Of a stretch of 24,819 nucleotides of DNA, positions 7,402 to 15,220 are shown piece after piece (position 1 is the first letter of the stretch; each line of letters begins with the position of its first letter). The DNA comes from Candidatus Cloacimonas sp. GTDB taxonomy: Bacteria > Cloacimonadota > Cloacimonadia > Cloacimonadales > Cloacimonadaceae. The DNA is taken from the NCBI GenBank assembly GCA_023227825.1, contig JALOCJ010000014.1:1-24819 (forward strand), read 5' to 3'. Both the position numbers and the translations under genes were made by a program. The notes under the pieces are model-generated. The model was not told where the DNA came from. It did not search any database and saw nothing but the letters and a program-made list of their open reading frames with translations.

Positions 7402-8949
7402 TCAGTGCCTGAAGTGACGGACCCCGGTAAAGAGCATAGCGATGCCCAATTCATTACAGGCAGCAATGCAGTCCTCGTCGTTTTTAGAACCGCCAGGTTG
7501 GATAATAGCCGCAATTTCGTGTTTAGCAAGGGTTTCTATACAATCCCGAAAAGGGAAAAAGCCATCGGAGGCACAAACCGAGTCCTTTAAATCGTGTCCG
7601 AATTTTTTAGCTTTCCAGAGCGCTAATTGAACAGCATCAATGCGAGATGTTTGTCCGCAGCCAAGCCCTAAAACCCTGTCTTCTTTAGCGATAGCAATGG
7701 CGTTGGATTTCAGGACGGAAACAGCTTTCCAGGCATAGAGCAGGGATTGAAACTCTTTGGGAGAGGTTTTTTTATTGGTAACTATTTTCCAGTCCTCTGT
7801 TGGTTCATTTATTAAGTCCCAGTTCTGAGCTAAATAGCCGAAAGTTAATGTTTTAATTTCTATAGGGTTAACCGGTTTTTGCAGTAGGGAAAGGTGGTAG
7901 CGGATTAAGCGTCGGTTTTTCTTTTTCTTCAAGAATTCCGGAACACCGGGTTCATAAGCAGGAGCAATAATAATTTCAGTGAAAATGTTATTTATCAGAG
8001 ATGCCGTTTCCAGATTCAGAGAACGATTTACTATTACAATTCCTCCGAAAGGTGCCTCAGTATCTGTTTCATAAGCTTTTCTATATGCCTCTGCCAATGT
8101 TTCTCCACTGCCAATGCCGCAAGGATTGCAATGTTTGACAATAATGGCAGTTGGTTCACTAAAAAGACGAATAGCTCTTAGGGCAGAGTCAATGTCCATT
8201 ATATTATTGAAAGAGAGTTCCTTACCGTGAAGAAGTTCCCATCCGGGGTTACCATTTGCATAAAAACAGGCATTTTGATGAGGGTTTTCGCCATAGCGCA
8301 ATTTTCTGTTCAGGTTTTCAGATACAAGAAGCTGAACAGGAAGCTCTGAAATAAGAGGCAATTCCTTATCTTTTTCCGTAAAATAAGCAGCAATTTCCAA
8401 ATCATACTGACTGGTTTTAGTAAATGCCTTTTTTGCCAGATAAGCACTGTAGCTCTCAGGTAAAATACTATTCTGTTTTAAAAGTTTCAGAGTGAGTGTA
8501 TAATCCTCAGGATCAACCAAAACAGCAACGCTTTTATAGTTTTTTGCTCCTGCCCGGATTAAAGTCGGACCCCCAATATCTATATTTTCTATAATCTCCT
8601 GTTCATTAGCATTTTCCTTATGACGAACTTCAGTAAAAGGATACAAATTTACTGCTATTACATCTATATGATCAATTTTTAGTTCAGCGAGTGTTTTTTC
8701 GTGAGCAGGATTATTTCTATCTGCCAAAATTCCGGCATAAATAAGGGGATGCAAGGTCTTCACTCTGCCTTCCAGAATTTCCGGAAATTTGGTTAAATCA
8801 GAAACCGGCATTACTTTCCGGCAGAATTTTTGTAAATATTCCGCGGTATGAGAAGTGGAAAGAATGGTGTAGCCAAGTTTTTCCAGTTCCACAGCTAAAT
8901 TTTCTATGCCGGTTTTATCGGAAACACTGATTAGGGCATATTTATTCAT
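7402..8949 (-). CDS. purH: Bifunctional AICAR transformylase/IMP cyclohydrolase PurH
   Basis: PurH carries out the last two steps of de novo IMP synthesis, formylating AICAR with 10-formyl-THF and closing the ring. The 515-residue length is normal. The N-terminal IMP cyclohydrolase (MGS-like) domain has ALISVSDKTGIENLAVEL, GRVKTLHPLIYAGIL (61-75) and NIDIGGPTLIRAGAKN. The transformylase part has RYGENPHQNA and the catalytic pair Lys272-His273 in VKHCNPCGIG, then KSNAIAIAKE, a GCGQTSRIDAV region and the terminal GVRHFRH. Its ATG overlaps the yihY stop codon as ATGA, so it is translationally coupled as the last gene of a four-gene operon. Confidence 0.97.
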   Translation of the reverse strand: MNKYALISVSDKTGIENLAVELEKLGYTILSTSHTAEYLQKFCRKVMPVSDLTKFPEILEGRVKTLHPLIYAGILADRNNPAHEKTLAELKIDHIDVIAVNLYPFTEVRHKENANEQEIIENIDIGGPTLIRAGAKNYKSVAVLVDPEDYTLTLKLLKQNSILPESYSAYLAKKAFTKTSQYDLEIAAYFTEKDKELPLISELPVQLLVSENLNRKLRYGENPHQNACFYANGNPGWELLHGKELSFNNIMDIDSALRAIRLFSEPTAIIVKHCNPCGIGSGETLAEAYRKAYETDTEAPFGGIVIVNRSLNLETASLINNIFTEIIIAPAYEPGVPEFLKKKKNRRLIRYHLSLLQKPVNPIEIKTLTFGYLAQNWDLINEPTEDWKIVTNKKTSPKEFQSLLYAWKAVSVLKSNAIAIAKEDRVLGLGCGQTSRIDAVQLALWKAKKFGHDLKDSVCASDGFFPFRDCIETLAKHEIAAIIQPGGSKNDEDCIAACNELGIAMLFTGVRHFRH

Positions 8950-10025
8950 TTATCATCTTCTTCGTTCAAGGTATCTACCATTTTTTTTAAGTTCTCTTTA
9001 TTCATAATTCCTTCCAAACGCTGATTAAGTTTTTGATTGGTAAAAAGTTCCATTGTTATGCGGACTGCATTATGGGGCTCTTTAGTTAAAAAACCACCGG
9101 TTTTGTTGTTTTCTATAACGCTCACTAAAACCATCCCACCCAGGATTATTGCCCAATTAATATAAATCCACAGCAAAAAAATCGGCAGAACAGCCATCAC
9201 TCCATAAAGTGCCTGGTAATTTGTTAAGTTATAGATATAAAAATCAAATACGGATTTACCAATAACCCAGATAACTGTTGTCCAAAAAGCACCTCTAAAT
9301 AAGGCGGCACGGTTAATCCTAACTGAAGGCAATAACATATAGAGAAACACTATTGCCAAAAATTGCAAAATGAAAGGCACTATTACCATAATCCACTGTA
9401 AAACCGGGGACTTTAATAAACGGGAGATTATGGGAATAGATGAACTGGAAAAAAGCAACACAATAATCAGCAACCCGAAAACTATTGTGCCGAAAAATTT
9501 CACTAATTGGGTAATAGTATCTTGTGAGGTCTTCAGCTGCATACTCAGGATACGGTCAAAAGTACTCCTGATAACTGTAAACAGTGAATAGGAACTAACA
9601 ATCAGGATAACAATATTGAAAATGTTATAGCCGACTTTGGGCATAATCAGCTTTTCCAAAAAGTTGATTATAGCATTCGCTGAACTCGGAATAAAGTTTT
9701 GAATCACCAATTCCCTCAATTTATCACCCAAATTCAGAAATGGCAAATCCGGGGCAATTAAAACCAGAAAATTGATAAAAGGAACAAAACCGAGAAGAGT
9801 TATGTAAGTTAAACTGGCTGATTCCTTCAAAATTCCTTCGCTCATAAAACGCTGGTAAAATGTTTTCATAAAAGTCCAAATATTGCCAAAGACCTTTTTC
9901 CGTTGTTGGGTAATTGTTATGGATTGATAAATTATTTTAAGATCAGAAATAACAATTTTGATATAGGAATACAGCCAGAGAAAAAACTTCCGGAGAAGAC
10001 CTTTTTTCTGCTTATTTTTACTCAT
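8946..10025 (-). CDS. yihY: YihY/BrkB-family inner-membrane protein
   Basis: This 359-residue protein belongs to the YihY/virulence factor BrkB family, once mis-named ribonuclease BN. After a basic, Lys-rich N terminus it shows about six hydrophobic segments, the family's usual number. Recognisable pieces are SASLTYITLLGFVPFINFLV near residue 65, an FDRILSMQ stretch, and the conserved late pair YGVMAVLPIFLLWIYINWAI and ILGGMVL. A charged tail with many Lys and Glu follows. The molecular function of the family is not established. The start is preceded by GGGAGGA and overlaps the preceding permease stop by one base (TAATG); the end overlaps purH by four bases. The neighbours are an ABC exporter and a purine enzyme, which do not point to one pathway. 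Confidence 0.88.
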   Translation of the reverse strand: MSKNKQKKGLLRKFFLWLYSYIKIVISDLKIIYQSITITQQRKKVFGNIWTFMKTFYQRFMSEGILKESASLTYITLLGFVPFINFLVLIAPDLPFLNLGDKLRELVIQNFIPSSANAIINFLEKLIMPKVGYNIFNIVILIVSSYSLFTVIRSTFDRILSMQLKTSQDTITQLVKFFGTIVFGLLIIVLLFSSSSIPIISRLLKSPVLQWIMVIVPFILQFLAIVFLYMLLPSVRINRAALFRGAFWTTVIWVIGKSVFDFYIYNLTNYQALYGVMAVLPIFLLWIYINWAIILGGMVLVSVIENNKTGGFLTKEPHNAVRITMELFTNQKLNQRLEGIMNKENLKKMVDTLNEEDDK

Positions 10026-11260
10026 TATTCCTCCCTTAAAGCAACAACAGGATCAAGGCGGGCAGCTCTAACAGCAGGAACAACTCCAAAAATAAGTCCT
10101 ACTCCAATAGAAACCAAAAGAGAGACCCAAATCATTTGCACAGAAGCAACCACCTCAATTTGCAAGTAGTTACCTACTTGTTTCAGAATGGCAAACCCCA
10201 AAAGAATGCCTAACACTCCACCCAAAGCAGTTATAAGTATCGTTTGCACTAAAAACTGAATAAAAATATCTCTTCTCCTGGCTCCAACTGCAATGCGAAC
10301 TCCTATTTCACGAGTGCGTTCACGAATGGAAGCAAGCATAATGTTCATAATTACAATTCCTCCTACCAGCAGAGAGATGACGGCTATTAAAAAAAATATC
10401 GCTTCCATAACTTTCACATTTGCCTGCATTGTATCCAGCTGTTCTTTCGCAGAAGTAACCTGAAATAACCTTTTTCCGTTTTTCAAATTTAGCACTATGT
10501 TTTCCACTTTGCGGCGTAATTCTTTTGCTGCTTCAGGACTTTTTGCTCTAATATCTAGAGAGCTTATTTTTCCGCCTGGGTTAACTTTACTGATCATCGT
10601 AGAGATAGGAATAAAACAACGGCGGTTCATATATTCCAAAGCATTATCACCCATTCCTATTTGTCCGCCTTGTGTTTGCATAAACCTTTTTTCCATCACA
10701 CCTACAATAATAAATTGCTGATTACCTACAGAAATAGTTTGTCCCAGAGGATCATTATTGCCAAAAAACTCCTTTGCCACAGTAGAGCCCAGAACAATTA
10801 CATTACTGTAGAGGTCTATATCCAGGTCTTTAATAAATCTGCCTTTATCTATATTCCACTGTTCCACTTTTACAAAATCGGGCATCACACCTCTTAACGA
10901 AGTGCTGTATCTAATATCATCCTTATTTATTACTGCTTCCCATTCCTGAACAGTGGGATTAAATGCTTCCGCTTCCGGAATAAGAGATTGCAAATAACGA
11001 ATTTCCTTTAATGTAAAACTGGGATCACCCCCTTTGGAAAAATCATATTGCCAATTTTGTTCCACCTCAATTTTATTCAATCCACCGCGTTCTTCCATCC
11101 AACTTATTGTGCTTTTATTCATTCCATTTACAATTGCCAGAACAACCATTATACACATCACACCTAAAATTATCCCTATAACGGTTACTACGCTGCGAAC
11201 TTTGCGCATCATAATATCTGACAAACCAAGTTTCAGGGATTCAGCTATCGGAATTGCCAT
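10025..11260 (-). CDS. MacB/FtsX-type ABC transporter permease
   Basis: The 411-residue protein has the four-helix MacB-type layout: one N-terminal membrane segment (VVTVIGIILGVMCIMVVLAI, about 24-43), a long periplasmic MacB_PCD domain (about 50-275), and three C-terminal segments starting at AIFFLIAVISLLVGGIVI. The cytoplasmic coupling stretch RERTREIGVRIAVGARRRDI is highly typical, as is the end VRAARLDPVVALREE. Such permeases are mechanotransmission-type exporters or lipoprotein/peptide extractors that work with a LolD/MacB-type ATPase. The ATPase gene lies directly upstream and overlaps by 20 bp. No periplasmic adaptor (MacA-like) gene is in the window, so the substrate is unknown and a complete tripartite pump cannot be claimed. 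Confidence 0.92.
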   Translation of the reverse strand: MAIPIAESLKLGLSDIMMRKVRSVVTVIGIILGVMCIMVVLAIVNGMNKSTISWMEERGGLNKIEVEQNWQYDFSKGGDPSFTLKEIRYLQSLIPEAEAFNPTVQEWEAVINKDDIRYSTSLRGVMPDFVKVEQWNIDKGRFIKDLDIDLYSNVIVLGSTVAKEFFGNNDPLGQTISVGNQQFIIVGVMEKRFMQTQGGQIGMGDNALEYMNRRCFIPISTMISKVNPGGKISSLDIRAKSPEAAKELRRKVENIVLNLKNGKRLFQVTSAKEQLDTMQANVKVMEAIFFLIAVISLLVGGIVIMNIMLASIRERTREIGVRIAVGARRRDIFIQFLVQTILITALGGVLGILLGFAILKQVGNYLQIEVVASVQMIWVSLLVSIGVGLIFGVVPAVRAARLDPVVALREE

Positions 11261-11924
11261 CTACTATTTTCCCGTCTATAATTTTAATAATCCGCTGTGC
11301 TCTGGAGGCAATTGCTTGATCATGAGTAACCATAATAACTGTGTTACCTTGACTGTGCAAATCTTTGAAAATCTCCAAAATATCCCCTCCGGATTGAGAA
11401 TCCAAATTTCCCGTTGGCTCATCTGCCAGCAAAATAGAAGGGTCATTTACAATTGCTCTGGCAATTGCAACGCGTTGTCTTTCTCCACCGGAAAGTTCAC
11501 CGGGCTTATGCTTTAGCCGATCACCCAGACCAACACTTTGTAAAACCTCTTTTGCCCGGGCAAGACGCTTACGATGACTTAAACCTCCATACATTAAAGG
11601 TAGTTCCACATTTTTTAAGATGTTTAAATGCGGCAGCAGATTAAAGGACTGAAACACAAAGCCGATTTTCCGATTTCTGATCGCAGCTAAAGATGATTGA
11701 GGCATTTTGCTTACTAAAACATCATCCAGATAATAAGTTCCTTCTGTGGCTCTATCCAAACAACCGATAATATGCATTAAAGTGCTTTTCCCTGAGCCGG
11801 AAGGACCCATTATAGCAACAAATTCACTTTTCTGAATTTGCAGGTCAATTCCATTTAAGGCGCGGACTTTAATCTTGCCTAAAATGTAATCCTTTACTAT
11901 GTTTTCGGTTCTGATAATATCCAT
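11241..11924 (-). CDS. ABC transporter ATP-binding protein, MacB/LolD family
   Basis: A 227-residue nucleotide-binding protein with the full ABC set: Walker A GPSGSGKST (40-48), Q-loop Gln92 in FVFQSFNLLPHLN, signature LSGGERQRVA (144-153), Walker B ILLADEP (164-170) with the D-loop TGNLDS, and the switch His201 in VTHD. The sequence around the Q-loop and TGNLDS is typical of the LolD/MacB group. The ATG at 11924 is preferred; an in-frame TTG at 11933 would add three residues and sits closer to AAGGA, so the start is not settled. It is the first gene of the operon ATPase-permease-yihY-purH and powers the FtsX-like permease encoded next. Confidence 0.93.
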   Translation of the reverse strand: MDIIRTENIVKDYILGKIKVRALNGIDLQIQKSEFVAIMGPSGSGKSTLMHIIGCLDRATEGTYYLDDVLVSKMPQSSLAAIRNRKIGFVFQSFNLLPHLNILKNVELPLMYGGLSHRKRLARAKEVLQSVGLGDRLKHKPGELSGGERQRVAIARAIVNDPSILLADEPTGNLDSQSGGDILEIFKDLHSQGNTVIMVTHDQAIASRAQRIIKIIDGKIVDGNSDS

Positions 11925-12040
11925 ATTTACCAATTCTTCCTTTATAATCCTTTCACTTATTGTATGCTATTATGTCAATGAAAAAGTGAAATAGAGGGAG
12001 GGGAAATAACTTCTTACTGACTACACAGATGGATATTTAG

Positions 12041-12122
12041 CCACCGAAATCACCGAATTCACCGAAAAAAGATTTGTAAAGAAAAGAGTTCTCATAGCTA
12101 AAGTTAGGAGTCGTCACTGCCT
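12041..12122. repeat. 82-bp direct repeat, copy 1
   Basis: This block matches 12184-12265 at 77 of 82 positions and has the same length, with copies 143 bp apart. It begins with short CACCGAA iterations and ends with the 19-bp arm GTTAGGAGTCGTCACTGCC, which in this copy has no facing arm. It lies in the divergent region between the ABC operon and rplM. Confidence 0.9.
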
Positions 12123-12183
12123 TTTTTTTATGCTGAAAGCGAAGAAAGTGTAGATAGAGGATGCTGTTCCTCCGCATTTTTCA

Positions 12184-12265
12184 CCACCGAAGACACCGAA
12201 GTCACCGAAAAAAGATTAGTAAAGAAAAGAGTTCTCATAGCTAAGGTTAGGAGTCGTCACTGCCT
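12184..12265. repeat. 82-bp direct repeat, copy 2
   Basis: Second copy of the 82-bp block. The five differences from copy 1 are all substitutions. Its last 19 bp are the left arm of the complete hairpin element at 12246-12316, so only this copy keeps a full hairpin. Confidence 0.9.
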
Positions 12266-12316
12266 GCAAAAATTATAACCCCTTTACGAATTCATTTGGC
12301 AGTGAGGACTCATAAC
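12246..12316. repeat. 71-bp hairpin element, copy A
   Basis: The 19-bp arms GTTAGGAGTCGTCACTGCC and GGCAGTGAGGACTCATAAC pair at 17 of 19 positions around a 33-base loop. The same structure, with the same arm and loop lengths but in the opposite orientation, occurs at 16983-17053. When one copy is inverted the loops also agree at about 19 of 33 positions. This points to a dispersed REP- or MITE-like element. Confidence 0.8.
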
Positions 12317-12332
12317 GATATAGTTGATTAAT

Positions 12333-12417
12333 TAACGACTCCGTAACGACTCCGTAACACTTCCGTAACACTTCCGTAATCTCGTTACGGAATTGTTACG
12401 GGATTGTTACTGGATTA
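12333..12417. repeat. Hairpin built from 11-bp tandem units
   Basis: Four tandem 11-bp units (two TAACGACTCCG, two TAACACTTCCG) are followed, after the spacer TCTCG, by three units in inverted orientation (TTACGGAATTG, TTACGGGATTG, TTACTGGATTA). The inner arms pair over 17 bp with one mismatch. The array lies 17 bp after hairpin element A. Confidence 0.85.
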
Positions 12418-12660
12418 TAAGAGAGTGATGCAAGGGAAATAAAAACGAATAATAACAGCGGATTTGTAATTCTTTGTTCAATAAATAGTTAGGGGGTAAG
12501 AAAGGGCAGGGATATTATTTATTCGGGATAAACACTAATTCTTCACTCTCAATTTTGCCATAAAAATTATCTTCTTGTTTCACTTTTTCACTTTTCTTCC
12601 TTTTCACTTTCCCTTTTCTACTAATCTCCAGCCCTCTTTACTGCTTGACCTCTGTCTATT
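12418..12660. other. Non-coding stretch upstream of rplM
   Basis: I see no gene here. The second half is pyrimidine-rich on the plus strand, with several TTTCACTT iterations around 12578-12612. The far end of the same gap (11925-12040) is also without genes; it holds a TTGACA on the minus strand (11978-11973) that could belong to the ABC operon promoter, but no -10 box is properly spaced from it. Confidence 0.4.
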
Positions 12661-12676
12661 TTAATCCTCAAAACAC

Positions 12677-12697
12677 TTGACACTATTCCTGCTGTCA
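12677..12697 (+). promoter_or_regulatory. TTGACA/TGTCAA inverted repeat upstream of rplM, possible -35 region
   Basis: TTGACA (12677-12682) and TGTCAA (12692-12697 or one base off) form a 6-bp inverted repeat over a 9-10 base gap. The first half could serve as a -35 box for the ribosomal operon, 64 bp before the rplM start, but the hexamer at the 17-bp spacing (ATTGTG) is a poor -10. An alternative TTGACC lies at 12645-12650. The call is tentative. Confidence 0.3.
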
Positions 12698-12740
12698 AAA
12701 TTGTGACTTTCTGAATAAAAAAATATGTAAAGGAGAAGCG

Positions 12741-13169
12741 ATGAAGACCCTAACTCCAAGTCCTTCCGATATTCAGCGGAAATGGTATATCGTAGATGCA
12801 GAGGGAAAACCTTTGGGACGCTTATCCACAAAAGTAGCCACAATTTTATGCGGCAAAAATAAACCGTATTATGTGCCCAATATTGATACCGGCGATTATG
12901 TGATTGTGATTAACGCAGCAAAAGTTCGGGTAACAGGTATGAAGGCATTGCAGAAGGTTTATAAAAGCTTTAGTGGCTATCCGAGTGGTTTGAAGGAAAT
13001 TCCTTATGGCAAAGTTTTGGAAAAGCATCCCGAGCGAATTATTGAACATTCTATAAAAGGTATGATGCCCAAAAATAAGCTGGGACGTGCAATGTTCAAA
13101 AAATTGAAAGTTTATCCTGGAGCTGAACATCCGCATTCAGCTCAAAAACCCGTTGAACTAAATATTTAG
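12741..13169 (+). CDS. rplM: 50S ribosomal protein L13
   Basis: The 142-residue length is standard for L13. Family landmarks are WYIVDAEGKPLGRLSTKVAT near residue 16, the LCGKNKPYYVPNIDTGDYVI segment, GMMPKNKLGRAMFKKLKVY and the ending GAEHPHSAQKP. L13 is an early-assembly protein of the large subunit that binds 23S rRNA. AAAGGAG lies six bases before the ATG. It opens the operon rplM-rpsI-rpsB-tsf-pyrH-frr; the rpsI start follows 12 bp after its stop. Confidence 0.98.
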   Translation: MKTLTPSPSDIQRKWYIVDAEGKPLGRLSTKVATILCGKNKPYYVPNIDTGDYVIVINAAKVRVTGMKALQKVYKSFSGYPSGLKEIPYGKVLEKHPERIIEHSIKGMMPKNKLGRAMFKKLKVYPGAEHPHSAQKPVELNI

Positions 13170-13181
13170 GAGAAAAAAAGT

Positions 13182-13568
13182 ATGCAGACCTTTGATGCCG
13201 TTGGCAGAAGAAAAAATGCTGTAGCCAGAGTGCGTCTTACCCCTGGAACCGGAAAACGCATTATTAACAGTGTTCAGATGAAGAAATATCTCCAGCGTGA
13301 AACCCTGGAAATGATTGTTGAACAGCCCTTACAGACCGTTGGCTTATCCGAAAACTTTGATGTTTATGTAAATGTTTACGGCGGTGGTTTAAGTGGTCAG
13401 GCAGGGGCTATTCGTCATGGTATTTCTCGTGCCTTAGTAGAATATGATGAAAACTTACGACCTGTGCTAAAGACCCGGGGATTTTTAACGCGTGATCCCA
13501 GAATGGTGGAACGCAAAAAATCCGGTCGTCCTAAAGCCAGAAAGAGATTCCAGTTCTCTAAGCGTTAA
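13182..13568 (+). CDS. rpsI: 30S ribosomal protein S9
   Basis: S9 is recognised by AVGRRKNAVARVRLTPGTGK at the N terminus, VYGGGLSGQAGAIRHGISRA in the middle, and the basic C-terminal tail KSGRPKARKRFQFSKR that reaches the ribosomal P site. The length of 128 residues is normal. Its ribosome-binding site AGGAGA overlaps the rplM stop codon, so L13 and S9 are probably made in step, as in most bacteria. About 137 bp of non-coding, structured sequence follows before rpsB. Confidence 0.98.
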   Translation: MQTFDAVGRRKNAVARVRLTPGTGKRIINSVQMKKYLQRETLEMIVEQPLQTVGLSENFDVYVNVYGGGLSGQAGAIRHGISRALVEYDENLRPVLKTRGFLTRDPRMVERKKSGRPKARKRFQFSKR

Positions 13569-13610
13569 AGAAACAGTTTTTCTGAAATGAAAAACAAAGA
13601 ATTAAATAAA

Positions 13611-13674
13611 CTTCCGGAACGCTTGCAAGGCGGTGAGGAAAAAGTTCCTTTGAATTGCTTACACCGTTCGGAAG
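13611..13674 (+). promoter_or_regulatory. Structured rpsB leader, candidate autoregulatory RNA
   Basis: In the rpsI-rpsB gap, CTTCCGGAACG (13611-13621) can pair with CGTTCGGAAG (13665-13674) with one bulged G. GTG/CAC continues the stem after an asymmetric internal loop, and AGGAA/TTCCT (13636-13649) forms an inner hairpin with a four-base loop. The structure ends 21 bp before the AGGAGA of rpsB. S2 is known in several bacteria to repress its own mRNA through a leader; that this one does so is inference. Confidence 0.5.
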
Positions 13675-13705
13675 AGACCTAAAAACCGTATTTCAGGAGA
13701 TAAGA

Positions 13706-14524
13706 ATGTCCGTAGTTACTATGAAACAATTACTGGAAGCAGGTGTCCATTTCGGGCATCAGACCTTTAAATGGAATCCTAAAATGAAGCCATATATCTT
13801 CATTAAACGCAACGGGATTCATATCATTGATTTGAAACAGACCGTAGATGCTATCAATGAAGCATATCAGTTTATGAAAGAAGTTGCCTCCAAAGGGGAA
13901 TATATCCTTTTTGTAGGAACCAAAAAACAGGCACAGTCAGCTATTAAAGAAGCAGCTGAAAAAGCCGGTGTTTTTTATGTAAACCAGCGTTGGTATGGTG
14001 GAATGCTTACTAATATGGCAACCATCCGTCAGAGTATTGAAAAGATGAAATATTATGAAGAAATCGTAGCTGACGGCACTATTAACAGTTACACCAAGCT
14101 GGAACAGCAAAAAATGAAAAGAATGCACGATAAAATTGAATTTTCTTTAGGCGGTATCCGCGAAATGGATGCTCTGCCAGGATGTGTATTTATTGTGGAT
14201 ACTGAATATGAAAAAATTGCTGTGCACGAAGCACGAATCCTGAATGTTCCAATTGTGGCAATGGTAGATACCAATAGCGATCCGGATTTAATTGATTATG
14301 TGATTCCCAGTAACGATGATGCTACGCGTGCCATTCATCTGATTTCCGATATTATGGCAAATGCCGTTATTGAAGGAAAAGGAATTGCCACCGAAGGAGA
14401 AAGTTCGGAAGAAGAAACAACGCAAATAAATAGTGAAGAAGAAACAGAGGATTTTGAAGCTGAACTGGCTGCAGCAGAAGAAAAAGTGGAATTTGATGTT
14501 CCCGAATTAGCGGAAACGGAATAA
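13706..14524 (+). CDS. rpsB: 30S ribosomal protein S2
   Basis: The 272-residue protein shows the S2 signatures KQLLEAGVHFGHQTFKWNPK at the start, FVGTKKQAQSAIKEAAEKAG, NQRWYGGMLTN, LPGCVFIVDTEYEKIAVHEA and IPIVAMVDTNSDPDLIDYVI-like text (here VPIVAMVDTNSDPDLIDYVI). The C-terminal 40 or so residues are an acidic Glu-rich tail, longer than in E. coli. The start at 13706 is chosen because AGGAGA lies five bases upstream and S2 homology begins there; a TTG-initiated extension to 13655 would run through the leader stem. S2 binds late to the small subunit and helps S1 attach. Confidence 0.97.
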   Translation: MSVVTMKQLLEAGVHFGHQTFKWNPKMKPYIFIKRNGIHIIDLKQTVDAINEAYQFMKEVASKGEYILFVGTKKQAQSAIKEAAEKAGVFYVNQRWYGGMLTNMATIRQSIEKMKYYEEIVADGTINSYTKLEQQKMKRMHDKIEFSLGGIREMDALPGCVFIVDTEYEKIAVHEARILNVPIVAMVDTNSDPDLIDYVIPSNDDATRAIHLISDIMANAVIEGKGIATEGESSEEETTQINSEEETEDFEAELAAAEEKVEFDVPELAETE

Positions 14525-14569
14525 TAAAACATTAACCCCTAAACTTACTTTAACCAAAAAGGAGAAAAA

Positions 14570-15169
14570 ATGGCAGAGATTACTGCAACCCAAGTAAAAG
14601 AATTGCGTGACAGAACCGGAGCCGGAATGATGGATTGCCGCAAAGCCCTTATAGAAAAAAACGGAAACATTGATGAGGCGATTAAATACCTGCGGGAAAA
14701 GGGAATCAGTAAGGCAGAAGGAAAATCAAACCGTGCCACTAAAGAAGGTATCATTCATTCTTACATACATTTCAATAACCGCATTGGAGTGCTTCTGGAA
14801 CTGAATTGTGAATCAGATTTTGTTGCCAGAACTGAAGAATTTAAGGCATTAGCAGATGAAATAGCAATGCAAATTGCCGCTAACAACCCTTTGGCAATCA
14901 GTCCCGAGCAAATTGATCCCGCTATTCTGGAAAGAGAAAAAGAAATCGCTTATAATAAAGCAGTGAATGAAGGTAAAAAACCAGAAATCATAGAGAAAAT
15001 TGTAGAAGGTAACCTGAAAAAATTCTGCAATGAGCATTCTCTTTTGAATCAAGAACTAATCAGCGATAGCACAAAAACGGTGAAGGACTTACTGACAAAC
15101 GCTATTGCCACTACCGGGGAAAATATCCAAATTGCAAGATTTATTCGCTATCAATTAGGTGGCGAATAA
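14570..15169 (+). CDS. tsf: Translation elongation factor Ts
   Basis: This is EF-Ts, the GDP/GTP exchange factor of EF-Tu. The N-terminal UBA-like domain reads ITATQVKELRDRTGAGMMDC followed by RKAL, and the core carries ELNCESDFVART, equivalent to the conserved TDFVAR stretch. At 199 residues it is the short form, with a single compact core region compared with about 283 residues in E. coli. AAGGAG lies seven bases before the ATG. It follows rpsB by 45 bp, the near-universal gene order, and precedes pyrH. Confidence 0.97.
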   Translation: MAEITATQVKELRDRTGAGMMDCRKALIEKNGNIDEAIKYLREKGISKAEGKSNRATKEGIIHSYIHFNNRIGVLLELNCESDFVARTEEFKALADEIAMQIAANNPLAISPEQIDPAILEREKEIAYNKAVNEGKKPEIIEKIVEGNLKKFCNEHSLLNQELISDSTKTVKDLLTNAIATTGENIQIARFIRYQLGGE

Positions 15170-15220
15170 AAACCGGGCAAAATAGATATTAACCCTCCTG
15201 AAACAGTGGGGATTGCAAGA

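Noticed and set aside
11034..11516. 160-codon plus-strand open frame over the ABC transporter genes
   Set aside because: It is the antisense shadow of the well-supported ATPase and permease genes and spans their junction.
13655..13705. N-terminal extension of rpsB from a TTG codon
   Set aside because: S2 homology starts at MSVVTMKQLLEAG, a good ribosome-binding site lies before the ATG at 13706, and the extension is part of the leader stem.
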